Positions 5,779 to 13,797 of a stretch of 19,289 nucleotides of DNA are shown here, one piece after another (position 1 is the first letter of the stretch; each line of letters begins with the position of its first letter). A model generated the notes under the pieces. The model saw only the letters and a program-made list of their open reading frames with translations, had not been told where the DNA came from and did no database searches. A program made the position numbers and the translations under genes. This DNA comes from an uncultured Candidatus Melainabacteria bacterium (lineage in GTDB: Bacteria > Cyanobacteriota > Vampirovibrionia > Gastranaerophilales > Gastranaerophilaceae): the NCBI GenBank assembly GCA_934747335.1, contig CAKVGS010000034.1, positions 1-19,289 of the forward strand, read 5' to 3'.

Positions 5779-6783
5779 ATGAGAATAGTTACAAACAAAG
5801 AATTGAGTAATTATAAGGTTTTACCTTTTGATTTGTACTCAGAAAATAAAGGAAAAATTCTTGAAGCTGGTGAAGTTCTTACTCCTGGAAAACTTATCAT
5901 GATAAAAAATCATGTAAATGTTTATACTGAAGAATTTCACTCAGAAGCAGAACAAGAAGAAGAGGTTACTCAAGCTCAAAATACAAACAAAAAAATGCCG
6001 TCAAAGTTGTTGAATTTTTCTTACGATAGCTTGGATGCTACCGATTTCCAAACTGTTCTCAACAAAGATGCTTATGTGAAAATGGAAACTCAGGCTAAGA
6101 TTAAATATTTTTACAAACGTATTTTAGATTTATTTTTAGAAGGTTATTTTGAAGAAGGCTTGCTAAAATTAAATTCTCTTATTGGAGTTTTAAAAACAGA
6201 AGTTTATAAACAACTCAACAAATCAAGCAAAGGTTCTAGGATTAGGTTTTTAGGTGAATACGAGCTTTGTCATCCTCTTAATGTTGCTGTTATGTCAGGC
6301 TTAATCGCGACTAAACTTGAGTTTACGACTTCTGCAATTGACCAAGTTATTTTGGCTGCGCTCTTGCATGATATAGGTAAAATTAAAATTGATATGCCTG
6401 ATATGCAAGCTTTGATTACAATGAACGAAGATTCTGTAAAAGAACACACAATTCTTGGTTATAAACTAATTAAGGATGCTCTTGAACTTCCTGAAGAAGT
6501 CGCTATTGTTGCTCTTGAACACCACGAAAATAATGATGGCTCAGGTTACCCGCAAGGTTTGTCAAATGATTTTATTTCTGAATACAGTCAAATAATTAAT
6601 GTTGCGAATTTCTATGACAATTTGGCATTTAATAGAACTCACACCGTAGTTGCTAATAACAAAGAGGTTCTTCGCACTATGCTTGAAGTAGGTTCTAAAA
6701 AGTTTTCTGCTAAAATGCTTTATACATTTATTCATATGTTTAACTATGATGATGCAAAAGACTTTAACGATATGGTCGTTTAA
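5779..6783 (+). CDS. HD-GYP domain protein (putative cyclic-di-GMP phosphodiesterase)
   Basis: This 334-residue cytoplasmic protein has a C-terminal HD-GYP domain (about 155-310) and a shorter N-terminal region with an acidic linker around 54-63. HD-GYP enzymes hydrolyse cyclic-di-GMP. Visible catalytic elements are His165, His197-Asp198 in LLHDIGKIKI, His223, His248-His249-Glu250 and Gly256-Tyr257-Pro258 in EHHENNDGSGYP. One deviation is in the segment that normally reads VADxxD: here it is VANFYDN, so Asn277 replaces a conserved, probably metal-binding Asp. The N-terminal part (residues 1-50, with LEAGEVLTPGKL) is not a response-regulator receiver; it may be a small sensory or dimerisation domain. 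It stands alone behind a leaderless promoter, downstream of the recR palindrome. The family is clear; activity is uncertain because of Asn277. Confidence 0.88.
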   Translation: MRIVTNKELSNYKVLPFDLYSENKGKILEAGEVLTPGKLIMIKNHVNVYTEEFHSEAEQEEEVTQAQNTNKKMPSKLLNFSYDSLDATDFQTVLNKDAYVKMETQAKIKYFYKRILDLFLEGYFEEGLLKLNSLIGVLKTEVYKQLNKSSKGSRIRFLGEYELCHPLNVAVMSGLIATKLEFTTSAIDQVILAALLHDIGKIKIDMPDMQALITMNEDSVKEHTILGYKLIKDALELPEEVAIVALEHHENNDGSGYPQGLSNDFISEYSQIINVANFYDNLAFNRTHTVVANNKEVLRTMLEVGSKKFSAKMLYTFIHMFNYDDAKDFNDMVV

Positions 6784-6908
6784 TTTCATCTAAAAGTAGT
6801 ATTTTTTCTATGTTATTTAAAGCGAATGCATTGTTGTGCCGTTTATCATGTTGACTTTGTCAAAAATTTTATTAAACAATAAAACGTAATCAAATAGGAG
6901 ATTCCGCT

Positions 6909-8240
6909 ATGGGAATGGCAGCTTCGCAAGCAAGATATTTAGCACTAACAGCAAGAAAAACCAATACTGAATGGGAAGGACAGCAGATTAACCAAGCCAG
7001 AACTGCGCTTGCTAATCAGAGTGCTAATTTGTTTAACAGACTTTTAGGGCTGGAAGTTCCTAATGCTCCTAAAACCACGGATTATACAGAATTACAATAT
7101 TCATATAAAGATGGTGAAAACGAATCTGTATTAGAAAGTTGGCAGCAATTATCCAGTGCAGACCCAAATTATAACTACATTGTAAACAGCTACTATTATG
7201 CTAATGTTTATACCGGGTCTAAAAAATTACTAGAGAATCCTGAAGTTCAATCAAAAAATATCGCAAAAAAAGAAACTTATGATAACGAAGGACAAGTAAA
7301 TCCTGTTGTATCCCTTTCAGGTAATACTTACACAATCATAAATAATGATACGGGAGAAACTTTGGCTGGGCCGTTTGAAGCATTGAAAGATAAAGTAGAA
7401 ACGGATAAGACTTTAGAAGAATCTTTGCGCGATTTTGAAGTCGCAAAAGGCATGGCAACAGCAGATGGTGTCTTAAACACAGATGATGTTTACGGTTATC
7501 AAGATGCGTCAGGGACTTGGCACTTTTTTGTTCCGAATGAAAATGAACCTGTTTCATATACGACAGAATATAAACCTGCTTATGTGGGGAATTCAAAGCT
7601 AACTGAGTTAAGTAAATTAACAAAAGATGAAAATATAGACCAAGTAGCTGAGCTGGCTCAAATTCTTAAAGATTGCCCTGACTCCTCTATTAAGGATTAT
7701 TTAAGTTTTGATGATAACGGTAATCTTATATATAAAGGTGAAGGAATTTATACTTTTGATTATCAAGGCAAAACTTATTTTACGACAGAAAAAGATTTGC
7801 AAAATAGCATTCAATCTCCAAACAGTGCTGACAAACCTATTGAAGTTCAAGATAAGTTGGCTTATTATAACGCATCATATATAAAAACAAAAATAGAACA
7901 AACAAATCAAGCGCTTTTAGAAACAGACAGTAATGGTCGTTTTAAGTCTGTGAAATTCGATAATAATAGTGTAGTTTATGATTTGAATGTTGAAACTGTT
8001 ACTGACGAAGCGGCTTACAAAGATGCGATGAACGAGTATAATTACAAAAAAGAACAATACGAAAAAACAATCGCTGATATTAACGCTAAAACATCTATTA
8101 TTCAACAAGAAGATAGAACGTTAGAACTTCGTTTGAAACAGTTGGATACAGAACAAAATGCGCTTGCAACCGAAATGGATGCTGTTAAGAAAGTTATCAA
8201 AGATAACGTTGAAAAGACTTTCAAAACATTTAGCGATTAG
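6909..8240 (+). CDS. Lineage-specific 443-residue protein with C-terminal coiled coil
   Basis: No enzyme family is recognised. The N-terminus MGMAASQARYLALTARKTN, followed by a Gln/Asn-rich helical stretch (QQINQARTALANQSANLFNR), has the amphipathic, signal-less look of hook/flagellin-type or other secreted structural proteins, and I recall near-identical starts in Gastranaerophilales genomes. The middle (about 60-330) is rich in Asn, Asp, Tyr and Thr, like an extracellular or beta-rich domain. The last hundred residues (KDAMNEYNYKKEQYEKTI onward) form a strong coiled coil. AGGAG lies 7 nt before the ATG. There are no Cys-rich, LPXTG or transmembrane segments. It may be a surface-appendage or contact-dependent structural protein; this is a guess from shape only. 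Confidence 0.75.
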   Translation: MGMAASQARYLALTARKTNTEWEGQQINQARTALANQSANLFNRLLGLEVPNAPKTTDYTELQYSYKDGENESVLESWQQLSSADPNYNYIVNSYYYANVYTGSKKLLENPEVQSKNIAKKETYDNEGQVNPVVSLSGNTYTIINNDTGETLAGPFEALKDKVETDKTLEESLRDFEVAKGMATADGVLNTDDVYGYQDASGTWHFFVPNENEPVSYTTEYKPAYVGNSKLTELSKLTKDENIDQVAELAQILKDCPDSSIKDYLSFDDNGNLIYKGEGIYTFDYQGKTYFTTEKDLQNSIQSPNSADKPIEVQDKLAYYNASYIKTKIEQTNQALLETDSNGRFKSVKFDNNSVVYDLNVETVTDEAAYKDAMNEYNYKKEQYEKTIADINAKTSIIQQEDRTLELRLKQLDTEQNALATEMDAVKKVIKDNVEKTFKTFSD

Positions 8241-8279
8241 TTATAAATCTCTATATTATGTGCAAAAAACATTTTGTCA

Positions 8280-8288
8280 TGGTAGAAT
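8280..8288 (+). promoter_or_regulatory. Extended -10 promoter of rsgA, probably leaderless
   Basis: TGGTAGAAT matches TGnTATAAT with one change and ends 6 bases before the rsgA ATG at 8295, with no Shine-Dalgarno between. It has the same layout as the HD-GYP promoter at 5763-5771. Confidence 0.5.
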
Positions 8289-8294
8289 CTATTT

Positions 8295-9296
8295 ATGGCA
8301 AATGGTCAAATTTTTAAAATTCATTCAGATTTTTATTACGTTAATTCTAACGGTGAAGAATATGAATGCAAAGTACGTGAAGTGTTAAAAAAACAAAAAC
8401 AAAAGATTTTTGTTGGAGATTTTGTTGAATTCGCGGATGGTGCAATTGAAAAGATTTTACCAAGAAAAAATTTCATTACTCGTCCGACTGTTGCAAATGT
8501 TGATAGAGTAATTATTATATCTGCTGTCAAAGAGCCGGATTTAAGCTTTTCACAATTAAACAGATATATCAGTTTTGCCAAATATCATAATCTTGAAACG
8601 ATTCTTTGCTTCAACAAAAATGACCTTTCAAATGATGATAAAACGATAGAAAAAGTTTTTTCAATTTATCAGCCTCTCGGTTATGATATTTTATTTACTT
8701 CGGCTTTAGAAGGTTTTGGAATAGAAGAGTTTAAAGAGATTTTATCCGGAAAAACTTCTGTTCTTTGCGGTTCGTCAGGGGTTGGAAAATCTAGTTTGAT
8801 TAATGCTGTTTGTCCGAATTTGAATTTGCGTACAAAAGAAATTAGTGAAAAAACTCAACGCGGAACGCACACAACAAGACACTGTGAAATTATTCCGATT
8901 GATAATAACTCAAGAATTGTTGACACCCCGGGATTTAGTAATTTGAAATTTGATTTTTTAATGCCAAACGAAGTTGACTTACTATTTCCTGAAATCAGCA
9001 AATACAAAGAATTTTGTAAGTTTCAAGACTGTTTGCACTTATCTGAAACAGGTTGCTGCGTAAAAGAGCATTTTGATGAAATTGATGAAACGCGCTATCA
9101 AAGCTATGTGGAATTTGTTAAAGAAGCTCAAGAATATAAAGAGCGCGTGAAATATCAAGGTGTTAAAACAGAAAGCACTCATAAACAACAGCACAACAAA
9201 ACGGCTGTAAAAATCAGTTCTCGCAAGCGTGAAAGCGCAAGAAACACATTAAAGCAAAATATTTATAAGGACATTGAAGATGAAGGAATTAATTAA
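8295..9296 (+). CDS. rsgA: Ribosome small-subunit-dependent GTPase A
   Basis: RsgA is a circularly permuted GTPase that checks and releases assembly factors during late 30S maturation. The permuted order is visible: an N-terminal OB fold (about 1-65), NKND (107-110, G4) and SA (136-137, G5), then the P-loop GSSGVGKSS (159-167, G1), the TQRGTHTTRH switch (187-196), DTPGF (210-214, G3) and a zinc motif using Cys241, Cys246, His248 and Cys254 (CKFQDCLHLSETGC). At 333 residues it is a little longer than usual, with a basic Lys/Arg-rich C-terminal tail. The ATG lies just after an extended -10 box, so the mRNA is probably leaderless. Its 3' end overlaps the next gene by 17 bases, suggesting one operon. 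Confidence 0.93.
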   Translation: MANGQIFKIHSDFYYVNSNGEEYECKVREVLKKQKQKIFVGDFVEFADGAIEKILPRKNFITRPTVANVDRVIIISAVKEPDLSFSQLNRYISFAKYHNLETILCFNKNDLSNDDKTIEKVFSIYQPLGYDILFTSALEGFGIEEFKEILSGKTSVLCGSSGVGKSSLINAVCPNLNLRTKEISEKTQRGTHTTRHCEIIPIDNNSRIVDTPGFSNLKFDFLMPNEVDLLFPEISKYKEFCKFQDCLHLSETGCCVKEHFDEIDETRYQSYVEFVKEAQEYKERVKYQGVKTESTHKQQHNKTAVKISSRKRESARNTLKQNIYKDIEDEGIN

Positions 9297-10149
9297 TTTA
9301 GTAAACGAACATTTGGACGAATATTTACAAATCGTGTATCCCGAAGATATTTTTAAAGCTATGAAATACACGCTTATGTTACCGGGGAAACGCTTAAGAC
9401 CCGTAATGTGTTTGGAAACTGCTCGAATATTGGGAACAGACATAAAAAAAGCACTTCCTTCCGCTTGCGCTATTGAAATGCTGCATGTTCAAAGTCTCAT
9501 TCATGACGATTTACCTTGTATGGATAATGACGATTTCAGACGTGGCAAACCTTCTAATCATAAAGTTTTTGGCGAAGCTAACGCAGTTTTAGCCGGTGAT
9601 GCGCTTTTAACTTTCGCACCGCAGATTATTATTGAAAAATCAAAAGATTTGCTTTCAATGACTCAAATTGTAAGAATTTTGCACGAATACACAAGATTTG
9701 CGGGAGCTTACGGGCTAATTGCAGGACAAGTTGTTGATATTGAATCAGAAGGCGGGAAGCTTGTTAAATCGCCTGAAGAAACTTTGGATTTCATACATTT
9801 GAATAAAACTGCCGTGTTATTTCGATTGGCAGTCAGAATCGGTGCAATTGTTGCAGGAGCAGATGACGCTACACTAAATGAATTTGATGATTTTGCTAAA
9901 AAGTTTGGTTTAGCGTTTCAAATATACGATGATATTATGGACGAAGTTTCTTCGTTTGAAGAGTTGGGCAAGACCGTTGGCAAGGATAAAAACTCTGGAA
10001 AGCTTACATACGTTTCATTGTACGGATTAGAAGAGGCTAAACACAAATTCAATTACCTAATTAAGGAATGTTATGGTATAATTGAAAAGTACAATTCTGA
10101 TATTTTCAAAGAAATATTAGACAAATTAGAGAATAGGGTTGGGGATTAA
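9280..10149 (+). CDS. ispA: Polyprenyl diphosphate synthase (farnesyl/geranylgeranyl type)
   Basis: This 289-residue trans-isoprenyl diphosphate synthase condenses DMAPP or longer allylic diphosphates with IPP to make C15 or C20 prenyl diphosphates for quinones, undecaprenyl carriers or carotenoids. Motifs are GKRLRP (36-41), the first Asp-rich motif DDLPCMDNDDFRRGKP (from 76), and the second, YDDIMD (216-221). The CMDNDD form with two extra residues is the IspA/CrtE bacterial type. The ATG at 9280 is chosen over an in-frame TTG at 9274 because AAGGA (9267-9271) is 8 bases from the ATG and only 2 from the TTG. It overlaps rsgA upstream and shares one base with the next gene (TAATG). The exact chain length of the product is not visible. 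Confidence 0.9.
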   Translation: MKELINLVNEHLDEYLQIVYPEDIFKAMKYTLMLPGKRLRPVMCLETARILGTDIKKALPSACAIEMLHVQSLIHDDLPCMDNDDFRRGKPSNHKVFGEANAVLAGDALLTFAPQIIIEKSKDLLSMTQIVRILHEYTRFAGAYGLIAGQVVDIESEGGKLVKSPEETLDFIHLNKTAVLFRLAVRIGAIVAGADDATLNEFDDFAKKFGLAFQIYDDIMDEVSSFEELGKTVGKDKNSGKLTYVSLYGLEEAKHKFNYLIKECYGIIEKYNSDIFKEILDKLENRVGD

Positions 10150-10610
10150 TGGATTTATCACAAATTTACGGTACAGGCTATGAAGTAATATTCGTCGCTT
10201 TTTCAGGCATTGTAACCGCACAAATTATCAAATGTTTTTTGCATCTTATAGTTAAAAGAAATTTAGATTTAAGATTATTTACAACAACAGGCGGCATGCC
10301 AAGTTCTCACTCTGCTGGTGTAATGGGGCTTTCGACGGCGGTTGGCCTGATTAAAGGTTTTAGTTCTATTGAATTTGCAATCGCGCTTGGCTACGCGTTT
10401 ATTGTAATGTATGATGCAGCTGGTGTAAGACGTGCAGCTGGCAAACAAGCTGCTTGCTTGAATAAAATCATTATGGATTTGTATAAACAAGATTTGCAAG
10501 AAGCAGGCGGAAAATTGAAAGAACTTTTGGGTCATACGCCAATGCAAGTTTTGGTTGGTGCTATTTACGGAATTTTGTATGCGATTTTGATACATCATTT
10601 TTTAGGTTAA
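10149..10610 (+). CDS. Divergent PAP2 family membrane protein (DUF212, YuiD-like)
   Basis: This 153-residue membrane protein belongs to the divergent PAP2/acid-phosphatase group. The signature TTGGMPSSHSAGVMGLSTAVG (about 45-65) with the SSHSA motif, YDAAGVRRAAGKQA and the C-terminal LKELLGHTPMQVLVGAIYG are characteristic. Three or four membrane segments are apparent. PAP2 relatives remove phosphates from lipid substrates; the activity of this divergent group is not firmly known. Its ATG shares a base with the stop of the polyprenyl synthase (TAATG), so translation is coupled. A role on isoprenyl or other lipid phosphates is an attractive inference from that neighbour. Confidence 0.88.
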   Translation: MDLSQIYGTGYEVIFVAFSGIVTAQIIKCFLHLIVKRNLDLRLFTTTGGMPSSHSAGVMGLSTAVGLIKGFSSIEFAIALGYAFIVMYDAAGVRRAAGKQAACLNKIIMDLYKQDLQEAGGKLKELLGHTPMQVLVGAIYGILYAILIHHFLG

Positions 10611-10651
10611 ATTAATATTTATTAACTAGCAAATTAATTATTTATGTGTTT

Positions 10652-10657
10652 TATAAT
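10652..10657 (+). promoter_or_regulatory. Candidate -10 box for the 96-residue gene
   Basis: A perfect TATAAT lies 35 bases before the ATG at 10693. No convincing -35 was found at 16-18 bases, so this is only a candidate. Confidence 0.3.
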
Positions 10658-10692
10658 AAACGGTAAATAAAATTAAAAGAAGGAAATCTAAC

Positions 10693-10983
10693 ATGAATAT
10701 CAACAAAATTTCAGTACCAACAAGTGTTAAAGCTTTAGCAGTAGGAACATTGCTTTGCGGTAGTGTTGCAATGTGCCATCAAGCAAAGAATAATTATGTG
10801 AATGCTCTAAAAGATAGAGTTAGAGAAAGCGTAGAGCCAGAAGTGTACCAATATTATGAAAATCAAGCTGCAGAATTCGGTACAAATGAAGAAGAGGTAT
10901 TTAAAAACGCTTACGATTCAATTAAACTTGCAAACAGAAATTATTTTGAAGGTTCACAAAACGTAAGAAGTTTTGAATATTAA
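10693..10983 (+). CDS. Small membrane-anchored or exported protein of unknown function
   Basis: I do not recognise this 96-residue protein. It has a positively charged start (MNINKISVPTSVK), one hydrophobic stretch at about residues 12-28 (VKALAVGTLLCGSVAMC) that could be a membrane anchor or a signal, and a polar, helical remainder rich in Glu, Asn and Tyr. LLCGSVAMC is not a convincing lipobox. AAGGA lies before the ATG, and a TATAAT lies upstream, which support a real gene. It ends 33 bases before the converging aldolase gene, separated by a hairpin. Function unknown. Confidence 0.6.
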   Translation: MNINKISVPTSVKALAVGTLLCGSVAMCHQAKNNYVNALKDRVRESVEPEVYQYYENQAAEFGTNEEEVFKNAYDSIKLANRNYFEGSQNVRSFEY

Positions 10984-10995
10984 GTAGGTAAGTAG

Positions 10996-11014
10996 GTTGG
11001 GCTTTCAGCCCAAC
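10996..11014. terminator. Hairpin between convergent genes
   Basis: GTTGGGCT and AGCCCAAC pair perfectly around a 3-base loop between two convergent stop codons (10983 and 11017). It could stop transcription from both sides, but there is no T-tract on either strand, so it may equally be a small dispersed repeat. Confidence 0.4.
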
Positions 11015-11016
11015 AG

Positions 11017-11634
11017 TTATCTCAACGCCAAAATTTCTTCAGCTTGTTTCTTGCTCAAAAGTTTTGCGCCACCTAAAAGATGTGTATTTAAAACGACTTG
11101 AGCATAAGATTCTGCAAGCTCAAGCTTCATATACGCATCTTCAATTGTTTTGGAAGCAACAACAAAACCGTGGTTTGCCATTAAAACTGCATCAAATTTG
11201 TCAAAAAATTTAACTGTATTTTCAACCAATTCCATCGTTGAAGGTAGGGCATAATCAGCAAGTGGAATCCCGCCAAAATAGAACACATTTTCTGCCATAA
11301 TCGGTGCCATTAAATCTTTACCTGCTGATGCAAAACTGCTCAAGTATGGCGCATGCACATGGATGATATAATTTATATCAGGTCTTTGTTTATAAATCTC
11401 AATATGCAAAAACTTTTCGCTGGAAGGCTTTTTACCTTCTTCTAAAGATTTACCTTCAAAATTTGTATATACAATCTCGTTTTCTGATAAATATCCGTTA
11501 GAAGAGCCGGAAGTTGTAATAAGCATCCCGTCTTTATAACGAGCAGAAATATTACCGGAATACCCGGGAGTATAATTTTTTTCTCCGCACAATTTGCCGT
11601 ATTCAATAATTTTTTTAACTTCTTTAGATAACAT
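11017..11634 (-). CDS. Class II aldolase family protein (FucA/AraD-like)
   Basis: This 205-residue zinc enzyme is close to E. coli L-fuculose-1-phosphate aldolase in length (215). Key residues even share its numbering: Glu73 in PSSEKFLH, zinc ligands His92 and His94 in IIHVHAPYL, and His155 in MANHGFVVAS. Substrate-phosphate loops GNIS (28-31) and TSGS (41-44) are present. Family members cleave or epimerise sugar phosphates, giving dihydroxyacetone phosphate and an aldehyde in the FucA case; the substrate here is not certain. The ATG overlaps the 3' end of the LptD-like gene by 11 bases, so it is translated from the envelope operon. This is an odd partner unless it supplies or recycles a sugar for envelope glycans. 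Confidence 0.85.
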   Translation of the reverse strand: MLSKEVKKIIEYGKLCGEKNYTPGYSGNISARYKDGMLITTSGSSNGYLSENEIVYTNFEGKSLEEGKKPSSEKFLHIEIYKQRPDINYIIHVHAPYLSSFASAGKDLMAPIMAENVFYFGGIPLADYALPSTMELVENTVKFFDKFDAVLMANHGFVVASKTIEDAYMKLELAESYAQVVLNTHLLGGAKLLSKKQAEEILALR

Positions 11635-13786
11635 CTTCCACCGTTTTTACATCTTCTACTACTGCATGGTCAAGAACAGGAGCTTTTTCTGAATTCTTGA
11701 ACGAATTTTCATCCTCGTCTTCTAAATCCATTTCTTTCTTAGCTTTCTTGCCTTGCTTAATTTCTAATTTATCATAATCAATCTTAGTGCCTTTTGCATC
11801 CATCATCACGGCAACGGTAAAGAAGGTATTTTCTCGAATAAAGTCATATCCAAGGTTAAACTTAAAATCTTCCGGTCCAAATGATACATAGAAAGAGTTT
11901 TCTTGGAAAGGTTTACCATTTGGTGAATCGCCTGATAAGTTGATTGAACCAAACCATGAAACTGTAATATAACGGTTTAATCTCAAGTATTCTCTTAAAT
12001 ATACGTTAGATTTACCATATCTGTAAGCATCGAATACAGGCAATGGTGAATTGTCGTCATAAACAGATTGATAGTAACCGATATCTTGCATCCAACGTTT
12101 GTATTGTGTGTGCAATCTTGGACCGATTCTGCCGATAACCTGAGTATCTCCTGTGCCATATAAAGCAGCTGCCAATTGAGAAGAAATATCAAATTGAACG
12201 GATTTTTGTTCTTCTTCATTAGTATAATTGAATAAGTTTTGATCGGCTTGCATCATATATCTTAAACGTAATGTACCAATTTGTGCGCCGTGTAGTCTGT
12301 CAAAGTTTTTATCTTCATCAATATCGTGATAATAACCAAAATCTATTCTATGAGCGAATTGTGAAGTATGACCTTTTATCAAGAAATCATCACTTGAATA
12401 TCCTTTTTGGTAAACCAAATCCAAACCGTATTTAGGACGTCTGCGGCCTAAGAACCATTCGTTCATATAATCATTCATACCATATTGCAAGTATAAATTA
12501 TCATCGAGTTTTTGTTTGCCTCTAATTAAGAATTTACTTTTTGCCGTACCATAAGCGATTTGAGTTCTGTTGGTTGCGCTTTGGTAACGACCGATACCAC
12601 CAACACCGATACCGTGATTATAGTTTAAAATCGGTATGGCTTTTAATACGGCTCCGTGAGGGGATGTGAATACAAATCCAGGCCCGATGTACATACCCAA
12701 GCCTCTAAGAGAACCCAATTCCCAAGAGTTTGATTCTGCAAAATCGTTATTTTTGTTTGTGTAAACCTTAATTGCGGGAACTTTTATTATTTTTCTTTTA
12801 CCTTTAAATAAAGTCCCATGTCTTAATGCAATTGTTTCCAAATTACCGTTTTGAGTAATTTTTAACTCTTTAGCCTGCAATCTGATAATACCTTTTTCCA
12901 TATCGGCAGACATGGTTTGGTCTTTTGGAACTATCATTTGAGAAATATTAGGTCCTGCCATGCTTGAGCGGAAATTAATAGGGAATGATTCATCTACCGT
13001 AATGGAACCGTGTTCTTGAACGATTTTATCACCATAAACATAACCTTTTTTTGCTTTAATTTCAATATTTGCAGTCTGAGTTACAGGATTTTCAATCAAA
13101 GCGTTTTCTTCGTTCATATCAACGAAAATATAATCACCGTTAATTGTTTGTCCGTTCTTTAGTATACGAACATTTCCTTCTGCTTTAATTGTATTATTCA
13201 TTCTGTCATAAGTGATTTTATCCGCCTTAATAACAGTTTCTTGTTTAACGAATTCAACATTAACATTGCCTGTTGCAACCATGCAATAAGTTTCTGTATC
13301 ATAATCCATATTGTCGCAGTCTAAGATTATGTTTTCAGTATCTTCTTGTTCAGCAACTTTTTCGGCTTTTTTCTTTTTGTGCCAAAAATGGTGTTTTTGT
13401 TCTTCCGCTGATTGTTCATCAGCTTCAAAACCATCAGGCATCATATCTTCGTCAAAATTTTCTTTTAAATCTTTAATCGCGTATTCGGATGTTGAAGCTT
13501 CAGCAGAAAAAATATCATCTGTTGGAGCTGTTGGAGCTTGTTCATATTTTTTCGCATCACGTTCTTTTAATTTCTTTTTTACAATTAAGCGAGCCTTCTT
13601 TAGAGGTGGCATAGTTGCTTTTCTCTGCGGAGCATTAGAAGCGTTTTCTTGTTGCTCTTTTATTGCAGGAGGTATGAAAAATGCATCCCCTGTAAAATCA
13701 GCAGGGTCAACAAATGAATAATCAGCAAACACTGCGTTTGCTGCTACAAGAGATGATATTAATAATGCAACTAACTTTTTATTCAA
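11624..13786 (-). CDS. lptD: LptD-like LPS-assembly outer-membrane protein (cyanobacterial-type OstA)
   Basis: This 720-residue exported protein has a signal peptide (MNKKLVALLISSLVAANAVFA, cut near residue 21), a long charged linker (about 45-150, Lys- and Glu-rich), then an OstA/LptA-like beta-jellyroll domain (about 155-260). The jellyroll shows repeated VATGNVNVEF, IKADKITYDRMNNTIKAEGN and QTINGDYIFVD units. A C-terminal region of alternating aromatic strands fits an outer-membrane barrel. In LptD this combination receives lipopolysaccharide from the periplasmic bridge and inserts it in the outer leaflet. The form resembles the divergent cyanobacterial proteins rather than proteobacterial LptD. 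The start is TTG at 13786, 11 bases after the M23 stop. The MsbA homologue in the same operon supports the assignment. Confidence 0.78.
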   Translation of the reverse strand: MNKKLVALLISSLVAANAVFADYSFVDPADFTGDAFFIPPAIKEQQENASNAPQRKATMPPLKKARLIVKKKLKERDAKKYEQAPTAPTDDIFSAEASTSEYAIKDLKENFDEDMMPDGFEADEQSAEEQKHHFWHKKKKAEKVAEQEDTENIILDCDNMDYDTETYCMVATGNVNVEFVKQETVIKADKITYDRMNNTIKAEGNVRILKNGQTINGDYIFVDMNEENALIENPVTQTANIEIKAKKGYVYGDKIVQEHGSITVDESFPINFRSSMAGPNISQMIVPKDQTMSADMEKGIIRLQAKELKITQNGNLETIALRHGTLFKGKRKIIKVPAIKVYTNKNNDFAESNSWELGSLRGLGMYIGPGFVFTSPHGAVLKAIPILNYNHGIGVGGIGRYQSATNRTQIAYGTAKSKFLIRGKQKLDDNLYLQYGMNDYMNEWFLGRRRPKYGLDLVYQKGYSSDDFLIKGHTSQFAHRIDFGYYHDIDEDKNFDRLHGAQIGTLRLRYMMQADQNLFNYTNEEEQKSVQFDISSQLAAALYGTGDTQVIGRIGPRLHTQYKRWMQDIGYYQSVYDDNSPLPVFDAYRYGKSNVYLREYLRLNRYITVSWFGSINLSGDSPNGKPFQENSFYVSFGPEDFKFNLGYDFIRENTFFTVAVMMDAKGTKIDYDKLEIKQGKKAKKEMDLEDEDENSFKNSEKAPVLDHAVVEDVKTVEDVI

Positions 13787-13797
13787 AATTCCAATTC

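Noticed and set aside
6851..6863. TTGACTTTGTCAA as an operator or promoter for the 443-residue gene
   Set aside because: The arms are only five bases and no -10 stands at proper spacing from either TTGACT or TTGTCA, so it is not listed as a feature.
7336..7623. Minus-strand frame of 95 residues in the 443-residue gene
   Set aside because: Composition is unlike a protein (repeated Leu/His runs) and there is no ribosome-binding site; it is a shadow.
10275..10598. Minus-strand frame of 107 residues opposite the divergent PAP2 gene
   Set aside because: The plus-strand gene is a clear family member coupled to its neighbours; the opposite frame has no recognisable content.
13311..13721. Plus-strand frame of 136 residues inside the LptD-like gene
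   Set aside because: It is a shadow of the Lys/Glu-rich linker of the real minus-strand gene, has low-complexity Ser/Phe composition and no Shine-Dalgarno.
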